In this document: positions 45,439 through 57,645 of the stretch, piece after piece | Position numbering within the stretch: the first letter of the stretch is position 1 | How the letters are laid out: every line of letters starts with the position of its first letter | From: Isoetes taiwanensis | Taxonomy: Eukaryota; Streptophyta; Lycopodiopsida; Isoetales; Isoetaceae | Reading direction: 5' to 3' | Assembly: GCA_021234155.1 (NCBI GenBank) | Contig: JAJEKV010000002.1 | Location: 18,405,592 to 18,469,591 of the forward strand | DNA length: 64,000 nt | Notes under the pieces: model-generated | The model's database searches: none | What the model was told of the DNA's origin: nothing | The model's input: only the letters and a program-made list of their open reading frames with translations | Program-made: the position numbers and the translations under genes

Positions 45439-46308
45439 CAGTGCTCGAATTTGACGGTCCGCTCTTAATTTTCCAGGGACGGGCAAAATAAATTTACACC
45501 TTTCGCGTGACAGGAAGTTCCTAAATTCAAGCCTTTCAAATGCAATAAAAAAATTTACGATGACAGAAACCAGTTTTTTTCCGCAAAAAACATAGATAGA
45601 ATAGATAGATACATAGAACAAGGCATATTTCCATTATAAGTTCATGAAATACATAATGAAGTTCTTACATAGATATTACTAAAATAAAAGTAGTAGTTTA
45701 AAGTTTAAAATCAATCATAAAAATAAAAACTTACTCAAGTGGCATTCTTCTCTTTTGCTTCACTTCGTACCAGTCTTGCCAATCGATGCTTTCAAATGGT
45801 TCATTCCACAAGGACACACACATTATGGCATCAAGTATTTCTAAGTTTATGCTCTTATAGCACTCTTAATAGCATTTTGACCAGAGAAACCCCTCTCTCA
45901 AGACGGAAAATTTCATGATATTTGGTTGGTTGGTTGGTTGGTACTTGGTAATGCAAATGTAATGCATGGAATGGAACAATAAGAAATAAGAGATTTCTAA
46001 TGTCAATGGTTCTTTGGTATCTATAATGTATATTTATTTTAAGTTCGGTTAAAAAAATGAGATGTGCAGAGATATTATAATCAATAATAATATAAATGTT
46101 TAAAATTTATAAAGCTATATAGCAAGAAAAATGACAGGCATTTCTCTGTTCCTAGCCTTTCAAATGACGAGTATGTCTTGTAGTTGCCCTTCATGATGGG
46201 CAATTGCCCAAGTGCTACCCTTCATTTGCCATACAGATTATTTTTTCACCTGTTTTGACGGGCAAAAATCCAAAAAACGGGCATGAAAGCCGTCAAATTC
46301 GAGCCCTC
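45439..46308. mobile_element. hAT-like MITE, about 870 bp
   Basis: The left end CAGTGCTCGAATTTGACGG and the right end, inverted, GAGGGCTCGAATTTGACGG share 17 of 19 bases. The CAG(T/G)G start is typical of hAT elements. Subterminal TTTGCCCGTC/GACGGGCAAA words are also inverted. No transposase frame. The expected 8-bp target duplication is not evident, so one flank may be altered. Confidence 0.6.
45921..45942. repeat. (GGTT)n microsatellite
   Basis: Five uninterrupted GGTT units inside the hAT-like element. Confidence 0.8.
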
Positions 46309-46356
46309 CGACACTTCTGATAAGATAGAAAACAGGAGTATAACTTCTGCAAGGCG

Positions 46357-46470
46357 GATTTCCCTTGAGCTTATCATAAAAACAGGGGCGATAGGATTTC
46401 CCTTGAGCTTATCATAAAAACAGGGGCGATAGGATTTCCCTTGAGCTTATCATAAAAACAGGGGCGATAG
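46357..46470. repeat. 38-bp tandem repeat, three identical copies
   Basis: Units at 46357-46394, 46395-46432 and 46433-46470 read GATTTCCCTTGAGCTTATC then ATAAAAACAGGGGCGATAG, with no differences seen between copies, which implies recent amplification. Confidence 0.9.
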
Positions 46471-46654
46471 CAGATACGGCATTTTTCACCCTGTGCAAAA
46501 ACCCCCTTCTATGCAAGCCTAATCTACCACCATTTACTCCGTTCCGCTGCATTTGCATCATCAGATTGGAGCTTTAGTCTGCCAGTTACTCGATTGAAAC
46601 ATCCTCAATCCAGCACGCAAGTGACCGCGAGTTTACAGGGAGCAGTAGGTTTGG

Positions 46655-46790
46655 AGCAGTCACCAGCATATTCTATGTATATGCCAACATATACTTAGGA
46701 TATGCCACAAACTCACATAAACGAGGGTTTGCCCCCTTAGGGGCAACCCAAAAACTAAAATACCCCGAAATCTCTTCTCAGCAGGATTTG
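46655..46790 (-). repeat. dispersed repeat copy 2
   Basis: Inverse complement of the 11590-11710 repeat: GGGTTGCCCCTAAGGGGGC, then GTTTGTGGCATAT and a GGCATATACAT word in the same order. Confidence 0.6.
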
Positions 46791-47149
46791 CTGGCACGAG
46801 ATGGTCGTTTCGACATTTTTGACATGCTCAAACCCAGCGGGGCTATCTCAACTTGTTGTAGACTTCCTGAAGGCCAGAATCTCAAGGAGTCCTTTAGCAA
46901 ATTTTCACTGCTGTGATTGAAGGCTTGATCAAATTCAGGAGTGAGATTTTTTCTTCTCTTAGAATGAAATCTGGTTCTAGTTCTTTGCATACATTTCACA
47001 ATGCAGAGGTTTTAGTTAGTAGCGAATGCTTACTTAGAATCAAAGCTTTTAGGTGCAATTGAACAGCTTTTGTTCGAGTGCAGAAGTTTCAAATCTGGAT
47101 AAGTCATCTCTAGTTTCGCGTGGAAAAAAGATTTAGATGCTACAAACAG

Positions 47150-47262
47150 CAGATATTACATTTGTGTATCGTATGCCAGATGATTAGGTTATCTCTTGAT
47201 TTTCTCATTTGATGCATCAGGCACTTAGAAAATGAAAATGATGCTTCTATAAAGAAAACATC
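47150..47262 (+). repeat. extra partial copy of module A start
   Basis: CATTTGTGTATCGTATGCC, GATTAGGTTATCTC, TTTGATGCATCAGG and ATGAAAATGATG repeat the first part of module A copy 2 (47282 onward) about 127 bp upstream, with more divergence. A local tandem duplication. Confidence 0.75.
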
Positions 47263-47276
47263 GATTGTGCAAAGGT

Positions 47277-49281
47277 AGCATTTGTGTATCATATGCCATA
47301 TGATTAGGTTATCTCCTGATTTACGCGTTTGATGCATCAGGGACTCAAAATGAAAATGATGACGAGCAGATGTTTGCTATTCATAAATTTAAGAGTATAC
47401 AAATAGAAGGCAAGGATTTCCACATTCCTGTCTTGTGTGTGTATCAGAATCTTAACACTGTTAATGAGCTTTATCAGTTAAATTATGCTTTGTGATGCTA
47501 GGTCTTGCCTATAAGAAAGGACACCAAGGAAGAAAGATCATTTGCAGAAATGCTATTAAACGTGGTAGGAGAAGTTTGACAACATTTTTTACAATTTCAC
47601 TCAGTTTGGATGCTTGCCTGATCAATTAGAGAAGAAGGTAATCTATGCAAGGCCTGAAAATGAGAGTATTTTGAGACCTGATACATTGACAAAGTTTAAG
47701 CTACTATTATTTCCTGAATATTTGGACAATTCAACAGTGGCCAACATGACTGAACAACATGATAGGTCCTGTTAAAACTCTCCTTTTTACATTGGGGAAA
47801 GTGTTGTTTATGTTTTTTGAGTCAGATGGTGGAACAGAGAGCAAATCTTGAACAAGGAGATGCAAGCAGAAATATGAACTTGAATGGCATGGAAGAAGCC
47901 ACATCTACAGACATGTGGGCGACGTTTGAGTGTAAGGCCACAAGCAAGGGAATATAAGTCCCTATTAAGCTCAAAGTTAAGGATTTTTGGAGGTGAAAAG
48001 GCCCATTGTAAGACTTTGAGAAAGAAGAAACTACAGTCCTCAGCTTATTGGAAATCTGGATTCAAAAGCTGCTGCTGCAGAAATTTCACATAGGCTACAA
48101 CTAACTGACATAAATCCTTCTTCAGTTTTCTGCATAACGCGCTAGCGACTCTGATAAACATGCTAGCAAAGGGTACTGCTTCAAATGATATTTTAAATGC
48201 TATAGAGGAAGGTAGTGAGCACAGGTGTAATGAGAATCTGGTAATGTTTTCAAAAGGTTCATCAATGCAGGGATTATGCTACAGGTTATAAATAGTCTGT
48301 GCAACTGTGCAAAAGGAAGGGAGGCAATGGGACTTAAGACACTTCTTCCATCCATATGATACTAGCACATATTCCAGCACAATCTGAAATTAGGACACTC
48401 TCATTTCAATCTGCACGATGCACGTTCAACAGACTATGGTCCACCGTGGAATTGTTGACAGGCTTTTGTGTAGTGCAAAATCATTCTTCAATTAAGTTGA
48501 AACAACAGGATCTGCGCTTCCACTCTGTTTACTTGACATCAGCTCAAACACAGAGCTCATATACGTTTAAACACGGTATAAATCATCATTTGCCATGATG
48601 CAATATAATCTCTATTCTTATTGGAAAAAGTCAAAAGAGAAACTACTCAGTTTATTCAAGGTTGCATCAAATGAAATGGTAGGGCAATATTTCAAAATGA
48701 TAATGATAATATGGATCCCTTTTGTTGCATAAGTTAAAAAGCTTGGACAATTTCTTCTGTTTGAGATGACATCTAAGAAATAGTCTACGTTGATAAAGCA
48801 TATTTCATGCCATGGCAAATTGTAGTATTTGATAATGCCATGGACAAACTAGAGTATTTGATAATAAATGTACGCTTTGGATGAAGTAATGCAAGAAGTT
48901 TCTATTACATGGTCGCTGCTACTAAGAGATCAAGGGTTGACATTTTGCAATCATGAAAGAGACCAAAGGTTGACATTTTGCAATCATGAAAGTGGCGGAA
49001 AATAGGAGGGATTAAAATCCAAGCTTGGAAAAGTTTTAGAGTCTATTGGAAAATCTCTTAATGTTCTCCTTTAGAGTACGAGAATTTCTTCTGATGTTCT
49101 CTAAACGGTTGGTTATTTCTTTTCTTTTTTTGGATAAAAAATAGACTTTATTTACTTTGAGAGAAATTACATTGGCAAAAACTTTTACCACAATTTTAGT
49201 TCGGAAAAAACTTATAATTAAGAATTGGGGATTTTTGTGTGTGGTTTTATCTGCCAAACCATTGTATAAACCACTCCATAT
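47277..49281 (+). repeat. segmental duplication module A, copy 2
   Basis: Partner of 32723-35388. It lacks the 561-bp insertion and the extra 60-bp unit, and keeps 13 bases lost from copy 1. An open block here reads DFHIPVLCVYQNLNTVNELY, which is frame-shifted in copy 1. Other exon-like scraps are VIYARPENESILRPDTLTKF and ALATLINMLAKGTASNDI. Confidence 0.85.
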
Positions 49282-49499
49282 AATATCTAAGCCAAACCAC
49301 TCCATGTAGTATTATCTCTTTGATTATTGTTCCTCAATGAGAATTTTCCGACCACTTCATATTGACTGTTTAATGCCGATGGTATGGAAGCCGAGTGCCT
49401 TTCTTGGGTTACCCAAAAATTGGCATTGTCGAATCCCTTGTAAATGTAACCATAAAGGTATGAGAATACATGGACTGTGGATACAATGTCCACCATAAT

Positions 49500-52400
49500 G
49501 TGACAATCTAACTCATGCAAGAGAAAGGCATTGTATGGAACCACCCATGCATCATCTATACTCCTCCATGCACGGACAGGAGTAGAGCAGCCCATGCGAC
49601 TTGACCCCCTCGCTGACGATGTCCTGCAGCTACGCCCCGCAGAAGTAGCCTGGCCACGCGGGTCGGATGACAGCCAGGTCACTCGCTTTGGCAGACAGTT
49701 GCTCCTGCTATGTGGCATTTTTGACTTGATAATTTGCAATGGCCTTTCACAGTGGCCCGATTATCGCAAGTGCACATGCAGACAGGACAATCAGGGGGGA
49801 GGGTCTAGTGTGGTGGACTATGTGCTTGTAGTTGCGCAAGATATGCATCTCATCGGGCCAAGCTTCCTGTGGGCACGATACGGGATGAGGAGGTCACTCG
49901 CATCACCTCCCACTTTATTTGGACCTGGTTTGGCGAGCCGCCGTAACCCCCACTATGCCAGCCCCTCGCCCCGCGGTTGAGACTGACATGAGCGTGCAGG
50001 GACTACGCCGAGATGCTCATGGACGCCCTCCCGCACTTCGGGCGTCTCCACACTAGAGCAGCCAGATTGCACTCACCGACTTCGCTATTACGGATGCAAA
50101 TGGATGTGCTTTGGCGACCCCTTCTGCCGCCGCCGTGGTCAAGTAACATTCCCAGCCAGAATCGATGGTTTGATGCGATCAGAAGAACGCAAGCTGCAGC
50201 CTGGCCACATTCGATCCAGTACCGCCAGTTACCACCATGCATCGCCCATCCGGAAGGACACAAAGGCGCTGTACCTTGCCAAGCATCGTGGGGAGATGTT
50301 CGCCTGCTTTGACACTCATCCTCGAACCTTTTGGCGCAGAGTGCTTCAAGGCCAGCCAGCCTACAGGGGACATCACACCCGCGGGGAATGTAGCATTTGC
50401 AAAGCAGCTCTATGACCCGGGCCAGGGACGCGTGACGCCCATACCCCCACAGTGATGGCCCCCCCATTGGTTCTCGTGGGACGAGGATGTTGAGGAGGGC
50501 CCGAACGGCTAGCTAATGGGAAGGCAAATGACCTCGATGGTATGCGCCGAAAGTTACTCAAGTGGGCGGTGGCGTACCGCCAGCCGGGTCCCTCACTACC
50601 CCGCTCAACAGAAAGCATTGCAGGAGGGTTTCCCCGACAATGGACCACAAGCTGGGTTGTTCCCATTCACAAGGCGGGCGACTCCACACCGTCCCGCCAC
50701 CACCGGACGATCATGGTCGGGCCAAGATTTTGCCAAACCGCTATCGGCATTCTCGAAAGCAGCAGCTTTGACCTACTGGGCGGAGGCAAATGGATGTGCG
50801 AAGCTCTCACACAGGCAGGTTTTCGACCCGCCACCAACGATTGACCATATCTTTACCGCGTGGGCACCGATTGAAGACAGCCGGAATCATCGGCCGGACT
50901 TGTATTGCCGCTTTGTGGACTTCGCAGAGGCTTTTGATACCGGCCCCTCCCGAAAGTCAGGCTAGACTGCCAATCGGGCTCCCGGCCGCCTTCGTGCCAA
51001 TGCCATATACAAAGTTGTAAGAGTTGTTTTGGCAGGATGCAGCCGACGGGCCAAGCATTCACCAGTAGTATCGGGTCCCAAGTTGCCCCTCTCGCCAACA
51101 CTTTTGGCCTCTACATTGATCGGGCTTAGAGCCCCGGGCCATCGAAAGCATGGGGATGGCATACAGCTTTTGCACCCGTCATCCGCCCAGCTCATTTATG
51201 CGACGATGTTGGCCCCTGGCCCACACCCCAGAAGTTGCGCGCCTCACCTGGATGCCCCAGACACATTTTGTCGCTACGACATGCGCGTCAATCTGCCAAG
51301 ACCGGGGTGGTTCTCATATCCTCTTCACGCCATCCCATGCCTCCTCGCACTCACATATCGGGGACGGCCGGCGGACGCCACCCACCTACAAGTACCTAGG
51401 GGTGGAGTTCCCTCCTCGCCTCTGAGGGCGCCTATCCGCTATGGGTGACAAAGCCCGGCCGGAAAGCGCTTTATGCCATGCAGAACAACAGTCACCAGGC
51501 AGAGCTATATGATTGGGGCCATCCGGTCACATCTGTTCCGGGCACTGGTCGAAATCGCCCTTCTGTGACGGGTCGAGGTTTGGGGCCCTACCGCCTCTTT
51601 GGCGACCTCGAATGACTTGGAGCAAAAGCGTATGGCATTTTTGGCACGGGCACTTGGGGTGAAACCTTCAGTCCCCTATCGATTCGGCAGCGGGAAACCG
51701 GATTCTTTGCCGCCTGGCCGAAATCCCTGATAGACACATCGCCTATTTTCGTAAAGTGGTTACTATGGGTGATGCTCGGCCCCCGCACTGGCTTACACCG
51801 CGGGCCATGAGTCCGCGAAATGACTTAGGGGCCCGTTGGAGGGGTAAGAGAGATCGCTGGTTCGCCAGATGGAACGTCAGAGCACGATGCGCATACTGGC
51901 GCAATACCGATCGTGATGGCCAAGGAGTACCTAGATGCTTGTTTCCTTGGCAAGCTCGGGGACCCCATTGCTCTAGAGCAGGTCAAAATGGCCCATTACA
52001 AGGAGCACATCAACCCCGTGTTAGCCCGGGGCCCACAGCCTCTACCTCGCTTCCCGGTGCCCCGAAAAGCTGTGGAGACTCATTGCCTCCATTCGCATTG
52101 TGCCCACCATCTTCGTGATCGAGACGCGTGGATTGGGAGCCCCGGCCAGAGCTCACGGCCGGCCACAAACGGGTGCCATTGAGGATGAGTCTCACACTTT
52201 CCAGAGGCTGCCCGAGTTCACCGATCCGGCCGATACGCCCCTTAGTACCTACGGACGTGCCCTTGCATTTGCCGATGAACACACCGCCGCGACGCGTCTC
52301 CGGGTCATACATCCAGAGGTACTGACCTCTGCGAGGTCACATTTGCCCCCCACCGGCTGTCCACGACTAGGCACTACGGGGTGGTGCATGACCAGATATA

Positions 52401-52610
52401 TTGGGATGTTTCTCGCATTTTATATGATTAGCACGCTTTTGTCGGTAGGCCGATTGTCGCCACGGTTTTTCCTCTCAAACCCTTCTGGGCGGGGTTTTAA
52501 TCCCGCAAGAATCCGCTTTGTCGCTTTTTGTATTGGGTCCCATAGACCGATTGGTCTCCGTGGACGATAAAAGTACCTTCCTTCCTTCCTTCCTTTCTAT
52601 ATTGCACATA
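49500..52610 (+). pseudogene. GC-rich LINE, heavily mutated, with tail
   Basis: Plus-strand blocks appear in LINE order through many frame changes: endonuclease end CGIFDLIICNGLSQWPD (49710-49760) and SSVVDYVLVVAQDMHLIG (49805-49860), then RT DHIFTAWAPIEDSRNH and YCRFVDFAEAFDT (50840-50945). Next come a degenerate PLSPTLFGLYID-like block near 51090, YKYLGVEFPP at about 51390, RVEVWGPTASLATSNDLEQK (51570-51630) and ARALGVKPSVPYRFG. The 3' end has GGGTCCCATAGACCGATTGG, TCTCCGTGGACGATAAAA and (CTTC)n. Its GC content is clearly above that of its flanks. It sits right of module A copy 2, in the opposite orientation to the related LINE beside module A copy 1. Confidence 0.8.
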
Positions 52611-52689
52611 ACCCTCCTATGTTGTTGGGTTGATATCCTTTGGATATTTGTAACAACATGGATTGCCACTTGGTGAGCACCTTTCTGAA

Positions 52690-54560
52690 TGTCTATGTAT
52701 CATGAATTTTTGAACTTGTCCTCGAAGGACTGGATCTGTCAGCAGAGATGATATCGTCAATGCATTCGATTGCTATGTCGGACTCAGTACGCAAGATGAG
52801 GTGGGCATGTGGCAATCCACATTTTTGAAATTCTATAACTGTTACCATATACGATATGCATTGGAAGAATATATGAAGGAGCTCCTTCAACCGTTGTAAT
52901 CTTCCACATGTGTAGTCATAGTGATGAATAACATTGGATGACCTTTTGATCTCGAGAGCGCCAATGCATCTGCCACTTGCACAGAGCACCACCTTTGACA
53001 CTCCAGGAAAGACGAAGGCAAGATAATGTCATTTCCAACATCATTCTCACGTTCAGAACAGTCTTCATCATATTGCAGTCTCCGGTTGCAAAAAGTAGGC
53101 ATCCTATAATAATTTAATCGAGCATCCTCAACTCTTGAATATATGTCAACCAAGTATTCTCCACATAAACGACCTAATTGGAAGAATAGTTCTTCATGTA
53201 GCAATCTGGTCCTATACCATTGTAATTGTGTAAGACCATATTCATTTTTAAGTCCCCAACCCACACTGCCATGGGGGAATAGGAGGCGGTATTGTAATGG
53301 TTCATACATAGGATCAAGGATACTAATAAACGTTGGCTCCCCTTTGTTTTGAACCCAAATCCAGCGCCCCGTGGCGCAATCGCAGATGTGTTGTTAACAT
53401 TTACAATGGCTGCAATTTCATTGCTGGCAACTGCTCCTTCAATCGTTATATATGTTGATGGCAAGCCCATGCTTCCCATAGTTTGGAGGTTTCGAATAAA
53501 TGGATATATCTAGTCGAGGATTGAGCCAACAGTTGCCACCCACTGGAATGACACATTTTGGACATGTGCCTGTGTGTACCGTTCTGATTCATCGTAGATA
53601 TACCAATGCATCGGATGGCCTAATTCTGCAGTGGGACGTAATCAATGATACGTTCGTCCAGTAATAGTTACCAACGACGGAAAATCCAAATATACAAATC
53701 CATCACTTACTCCAAGCACACTAAAGCAAAATAATTTGTTCACTTTTCTTGATAGTTCAGCAAATCCCTAGGTGTTGTATAGGTTTTGCAGTGCCATGGG
53801 CAAGGGGGGCAAAGATGGTAGTAACCATCTCCCCCTATTGCAACAAAATTCGTCATGCTCAACATTGAGCAATGGGTTTTGACAATATGTACATCTCTTA
53901 TTCCATGTACACATTATATAGCTATGACGTATGGCTAAATTCATTTGTTGTGCTTGGTGCCAATGGGCTAATGTGGATATCATTACTTTCGATACATTAT
54001 CCTCTTCCTGCATGCGTGTTTGGCTGGACGATGCATTATATGTTGAATCTTTGTGTATTATGGGTCTAGAGTGGGAACGTCCTAAATGTTCTCTAGCCCT
54101 TTCTCGCAATCTAAACCTATCTTGTTCAAGAAGACATGCATAGCACTCCGCTCGTCTTTGCATTATTTTACTCCTATCATCCTCAGATAAATCTGCATAG
54201 CGGGCTACTTCCCTTTTCTGGATTCTCGCTCTATTAAGTTTGCTGCGCTCCTTGTGGGTCCCATAGGCCGATTGGCCTCAGTGGACGATAAAAAAATCAT
54301 TCTCATTCTCATTCTATCCTCTTCAGGTAAATTTGCGCAGCTTTCTATTTTTATTCGTCGTATTCTATCTCTGTCTTCCTCAGGCAACTTTTCGTATCGT
54401 TCTGCAGCTCTTTGTCAAATTCTCTCTCTGTCTTCCAACATCATTCTCTTCTCCTACATCGTGTCCTCTCCCTATCTTCCTCTGACAAATTTGCATAATG
54501 TTCTCTAGCTCTTTGCCGATTTCTCTCTCTATATCTCTCTAGTACAATTCTATCATTATC
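52690..54560 (-). pseudogene. Helitron Rep N-terminal half, broken
   Basis: Minus-strand order: tandem RYEKLPEEDRDRIRRIK and NLPEEDRMRMR repeats (54200-54440), then a zinc-finger block CTYCQNPLLNVEHDEFCC with RWLLPSLPPLP (53768-54163). The Helitron-like N region follows: EPLQYRLLFPHGSVGWG, then LPSSFLECQRW and KGHPMLFITMTTH (52887-53309). The HUH motif follows in the next frame: IEFQKCGLPHAHLIL, with the His pair at 52801-52809. The catalytic tyrosines and the helicase are absent; the sequence stops near the LINE tail at 52610. At least three frame changes. A LINE tail lies inside its 5' part at about 54240-54310. Confidence 0.75.
54240..54310 (+). mobile_element. LINE 3' tail inside the Helitron remnant
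   Basis: GGGTCCCATAGGCCGATTGG, CCTCAGTGGACGATAAAA and then (TCATTC)n. Matches the end of the 49.5-52.6 kb LINE but with a different simple-sequence tail. Only the 3' end is present, as expected of extreme 5' truncation. Confidence 0.65.
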
Positions 54561-57385
54561 GTCAATGCTTATTTTTCTATGTTATCTAAGTAATATTTAA
54601 CACATTGCTACGTTGACACTACGTGGCTAAACAACACATAAGAAGGTAGTTTACCCGATTTTGCTTTCTTTTCCACGTTCCTTTTCGCACTAGTGGAGAG
54701 CACTTTTCTTAAGAACTGAAATATGAAACAAATATATCAATGCAATTCGTCTAATCCCTTACATTTAAGAAAGTGAAACTTGCGACCATCGAAAAGTTTA
54801 TGAGATTTTGCTTTTCTATGAGCTCGCAAAAACAATTAGGGCAAACGCTCAACAACATTAGGGCACAATCAGGTCAAACTCGTACATTAGCGTGAATAGA
54901 CACATTTCTAGATATTTTACTAAGATAAATAAAGCTAGCATATCTATATTCTTTTTTAAAGGCTTAATAACCATTAGATATTTTGTGAACTTTTGCTTTT
55001 GGAGCAACAATTAGGAATTTGTAACAACAATTAGGACAAATAATTAACTCCAGCATGGCAACAATTAGGGCAAATTTGGTACCTTGTGCAAATCTAGACC
55101 TCGGTATCAGCGAGAATACACAATGAGAAAATGGTACTTTTACTTTAATTTTTGTTCTTCAGAACCACTATTATGTTGACTTGCAGTGGAAGGTCAAATT
55201 ACAGTACCCTACACCATGTTTGTTTCACAACATTGGCTAAAACTCGCATATGGTTTGACCCTAAGTGCTCTTCCTTACCTGAAATGCTATGTAGCAAGGT
55301 TACTTTGTGGGTATTATGTTTAACCATACAAGAATTTGTCGCGGCGGCATTCGCCGCCGCAGTCATGTTTAGTTTGATAGCATCTGAGAAATGAAGAAAT
55401 TAGAATAAATGCAAGTGGAGTAATTTTGGTTCTAATGTGACGATCCTTTGTTTGCTTGACCTTTAACTAAGTTACAACATCACTAACTTGTCTATCCTCA
55501 ACAAACCTTTTCTTCATTTCCTTTTCCATCATCTTACTGCAACATTATTCTTCCTTTGCGGATCCTCACAGAATGGTTCTCTGGTAACAAACAATTCAAA
55601 TTTGAATTCAATATAAATAAATGCCAGTTAACATAAATAAATGCCAATTAAGCCGGTCGCAATTGTTCTCCAAAAGAACAAAATTATACAATTCAAAGTA
55701 TCTGGCATTGATGTCTATCTCACTTATGGTAGAAAAAGCGTGGCAGTCAAAAAAGTTAGCACAAAAAAAAAAAAAAAAAGCAACCGAAGGCAAGGTTCAC
55801 ATTGACAAATGCTTTTCCGTTGGATTTATCGGTGGCTGCAAAACTCTTTTCTTCTGCTTATATCTGTGTTCTTCATGACTATGTTCTCAATCTACATTTA
55901 TTTACTGGTTTATATACTTGGGGATAAAGACGTTCCTATCATAATTGGCTACTGCATTCTCTGTCCTCATTTGTTTAGTCTTTGAACAGGAAAACAACTG
56001 GTTTCACACCAAGGACTTAAGCAAATACATAACTGTATCTCCATAATCCATGCCTGATTTGGCTTCTTGACTGGATCCCATATCGAGTGATTCTTCATCT
56101 GAAGGTGTTACAACCAACAATATGACAATTCAACAATATGCCACATGAATTTGGAAAGAACTGTTTATGCGCTTCCAAAGTGCCAGCAAAATCTTGAAGT
56201 TGTTGCTCGTCTTAAGCCTTGGTTTGGCTGTGCAAGATTTCTCAATGTTTTCTTTTCTGCTAGGATTTGGTGGTTGATGGCATTTTAAGGATTTCTTGGA
56301 TTGCTAGAAAAAGGAAGCTGTGTAAATTTAAAGGATTTGAGACGCAGCTTCGAAAACTCTGGCGATGCTTTTGGGCAATTAGTCTGTCTCAAGATGTGCA
56401 AACGATCTTCAAGATGCGAGCAAGATTCCCAGTCACCCTAAAACTTAATCTGCAGCAGTCTGATGGTTATTAGGTGTGGCACTTATCTTTTGTAATTGTA
56501 GCTCATATTTATCTGAAAATAACCAATCTTAGCATTCGTTCAACTGCAGAGCATACATAAACATTTTGTGCGGCTTACTACAGTATAACTGTCATTTTCA
56601 TTATGCTCAAAGTTGTGCCAGTTATTAGGTTCTAATGCAATAGCAGCTTTCTTGTTACAAAAGGAGGTGCAATGTATGAAGATAATGACCATCACTTAAA
56701 ATAAGGCGGTATTGCCTCTATAAGTCCAAAGAACATGTGATACACTACCTTGCTGCAGGAATTTATCACTTAGAGCTCGCTGATTATGGAATTCGGCTAT
56801 GCAAAACACATTTGATAAATTATCAAAAGTATTGCCTATTAAGGATGAGTTCTGACCTCTATTGTTCAATGCTATACTTCGAAATGGAATGCAGACATGA
56901 AATGGCCTATTGATATTTGATAGAAAAGGTGTAAGTTTTTGCGAACGGAAGCTTTTTTAACACACCCAAAAATGTTAAAGCTACGAGATAAACTGGATTT
57001 GTGGCAAATTGCATAGGGATTTTCATTTAGCATCTGATATTTTTAATATTCTTAGACGTCACTTATGCTTTACATATCCTAATAGACTATCTCATAACTA
57101 GGAATCAGAAAAAAAGAAACCCCAGAGAAAGAGACACTGAAAATCGAAGCGGATGAAATTAACTGCCCACCGCTCACCCAAGATCTGAGTCTCCGGAATT
57201 CGACGGCAACACAGCCTTCACAACACACATAATCTGTTTCTGGAATTCGGTCTGATAGGCCACATCACACACAATTACCTGATGCCTTCAGTTATTCCAC
57301 ACTCAAAGCCGTCAGACTTCTCCAACGCAGCCTTTGCGCCAAACCGCCCACACTTGCTCCGCTAACAGTCTTCCTATCCCGTCAA
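54561..57385. other. AT-rich region with gene scraps
   Basis: A GC-rich perfect hairpin GCGGCGGC-ATTC-GCCGCCGC is near 55339-55358 and stands out in AT-rich sequence. Poly-A occurs at 55765-55780. Plus-strand scraps at 56145-56285 (LERTVYALPKCQQNLEVV) and 56264-56473 (SQDVQTIFKMRARFPVTLKL) look protein-like but need a frame change between them, so they may be a decayed exon or retrocopy. This region is also the expected transcribed side of the heat-shock promoter at 57414-57545, yet no heat-shock protein frame is found. Confidence 0.3.
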
Positions 57386-57413
57386 TCTGGGTTCAGACTT
57401 CTCCGCCCTCGTT

Positions 57414-57545
57414 CTTTTATACTGTACCGGCCCTTCCAGAACCTTCTCGAACGACGCCCTCACTTCCTTCTCGAACAACCTTACTTCCTTCTGGAACCTC
57501 CGCCGGACTTCAAGCTCGTTCTTTCTAGAAGTTTCCAAAATATGC
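57414..57545 (-). promoter_or_regulatory. heat-shock-type promoter (HSE cluster plus TATA)
   Basis: A perfect four-module heat-shock element TTCcaGAAccTTCtcGAA lies at 57434-57451. Further modules are TTCtcGAA (57468-57475), TTCtgGAA (57489-57496) and TTCtaGAAgtTTC (57533-57545). On the minus strand GTATAAAAG (57422-57414) lies 12 bp from the first HSE, predicting leftward transcription from about 57385. No heat-shock gene was recognised downstream, so this may be an orphan promoter or a heat-responsive retroelement LTR. Confidence 0.65.
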
Positions 57546-57645
57546 CATTGCGCCCAGCTGTCAAATTCTGATGCGTTTACTCCCTCACCTAGTATTTTAG
57601 AACTCCACACCTGTCCAACTCTAAGCAAAAATAATAACAATGTCA

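Noticed and set aside
50003-50467. Long minus-strand ORF in the GC-rich LINE
   Set aside because: It is the complement of LINE sequence with high GC, which lowers stop frequency; plus-strand motifs explain the region.
55339-55380. Helitron 3' terminus
   Set aside because: The hairpin lies on the 5' side of the minus-strand Helitron and is not followed by CTRR.
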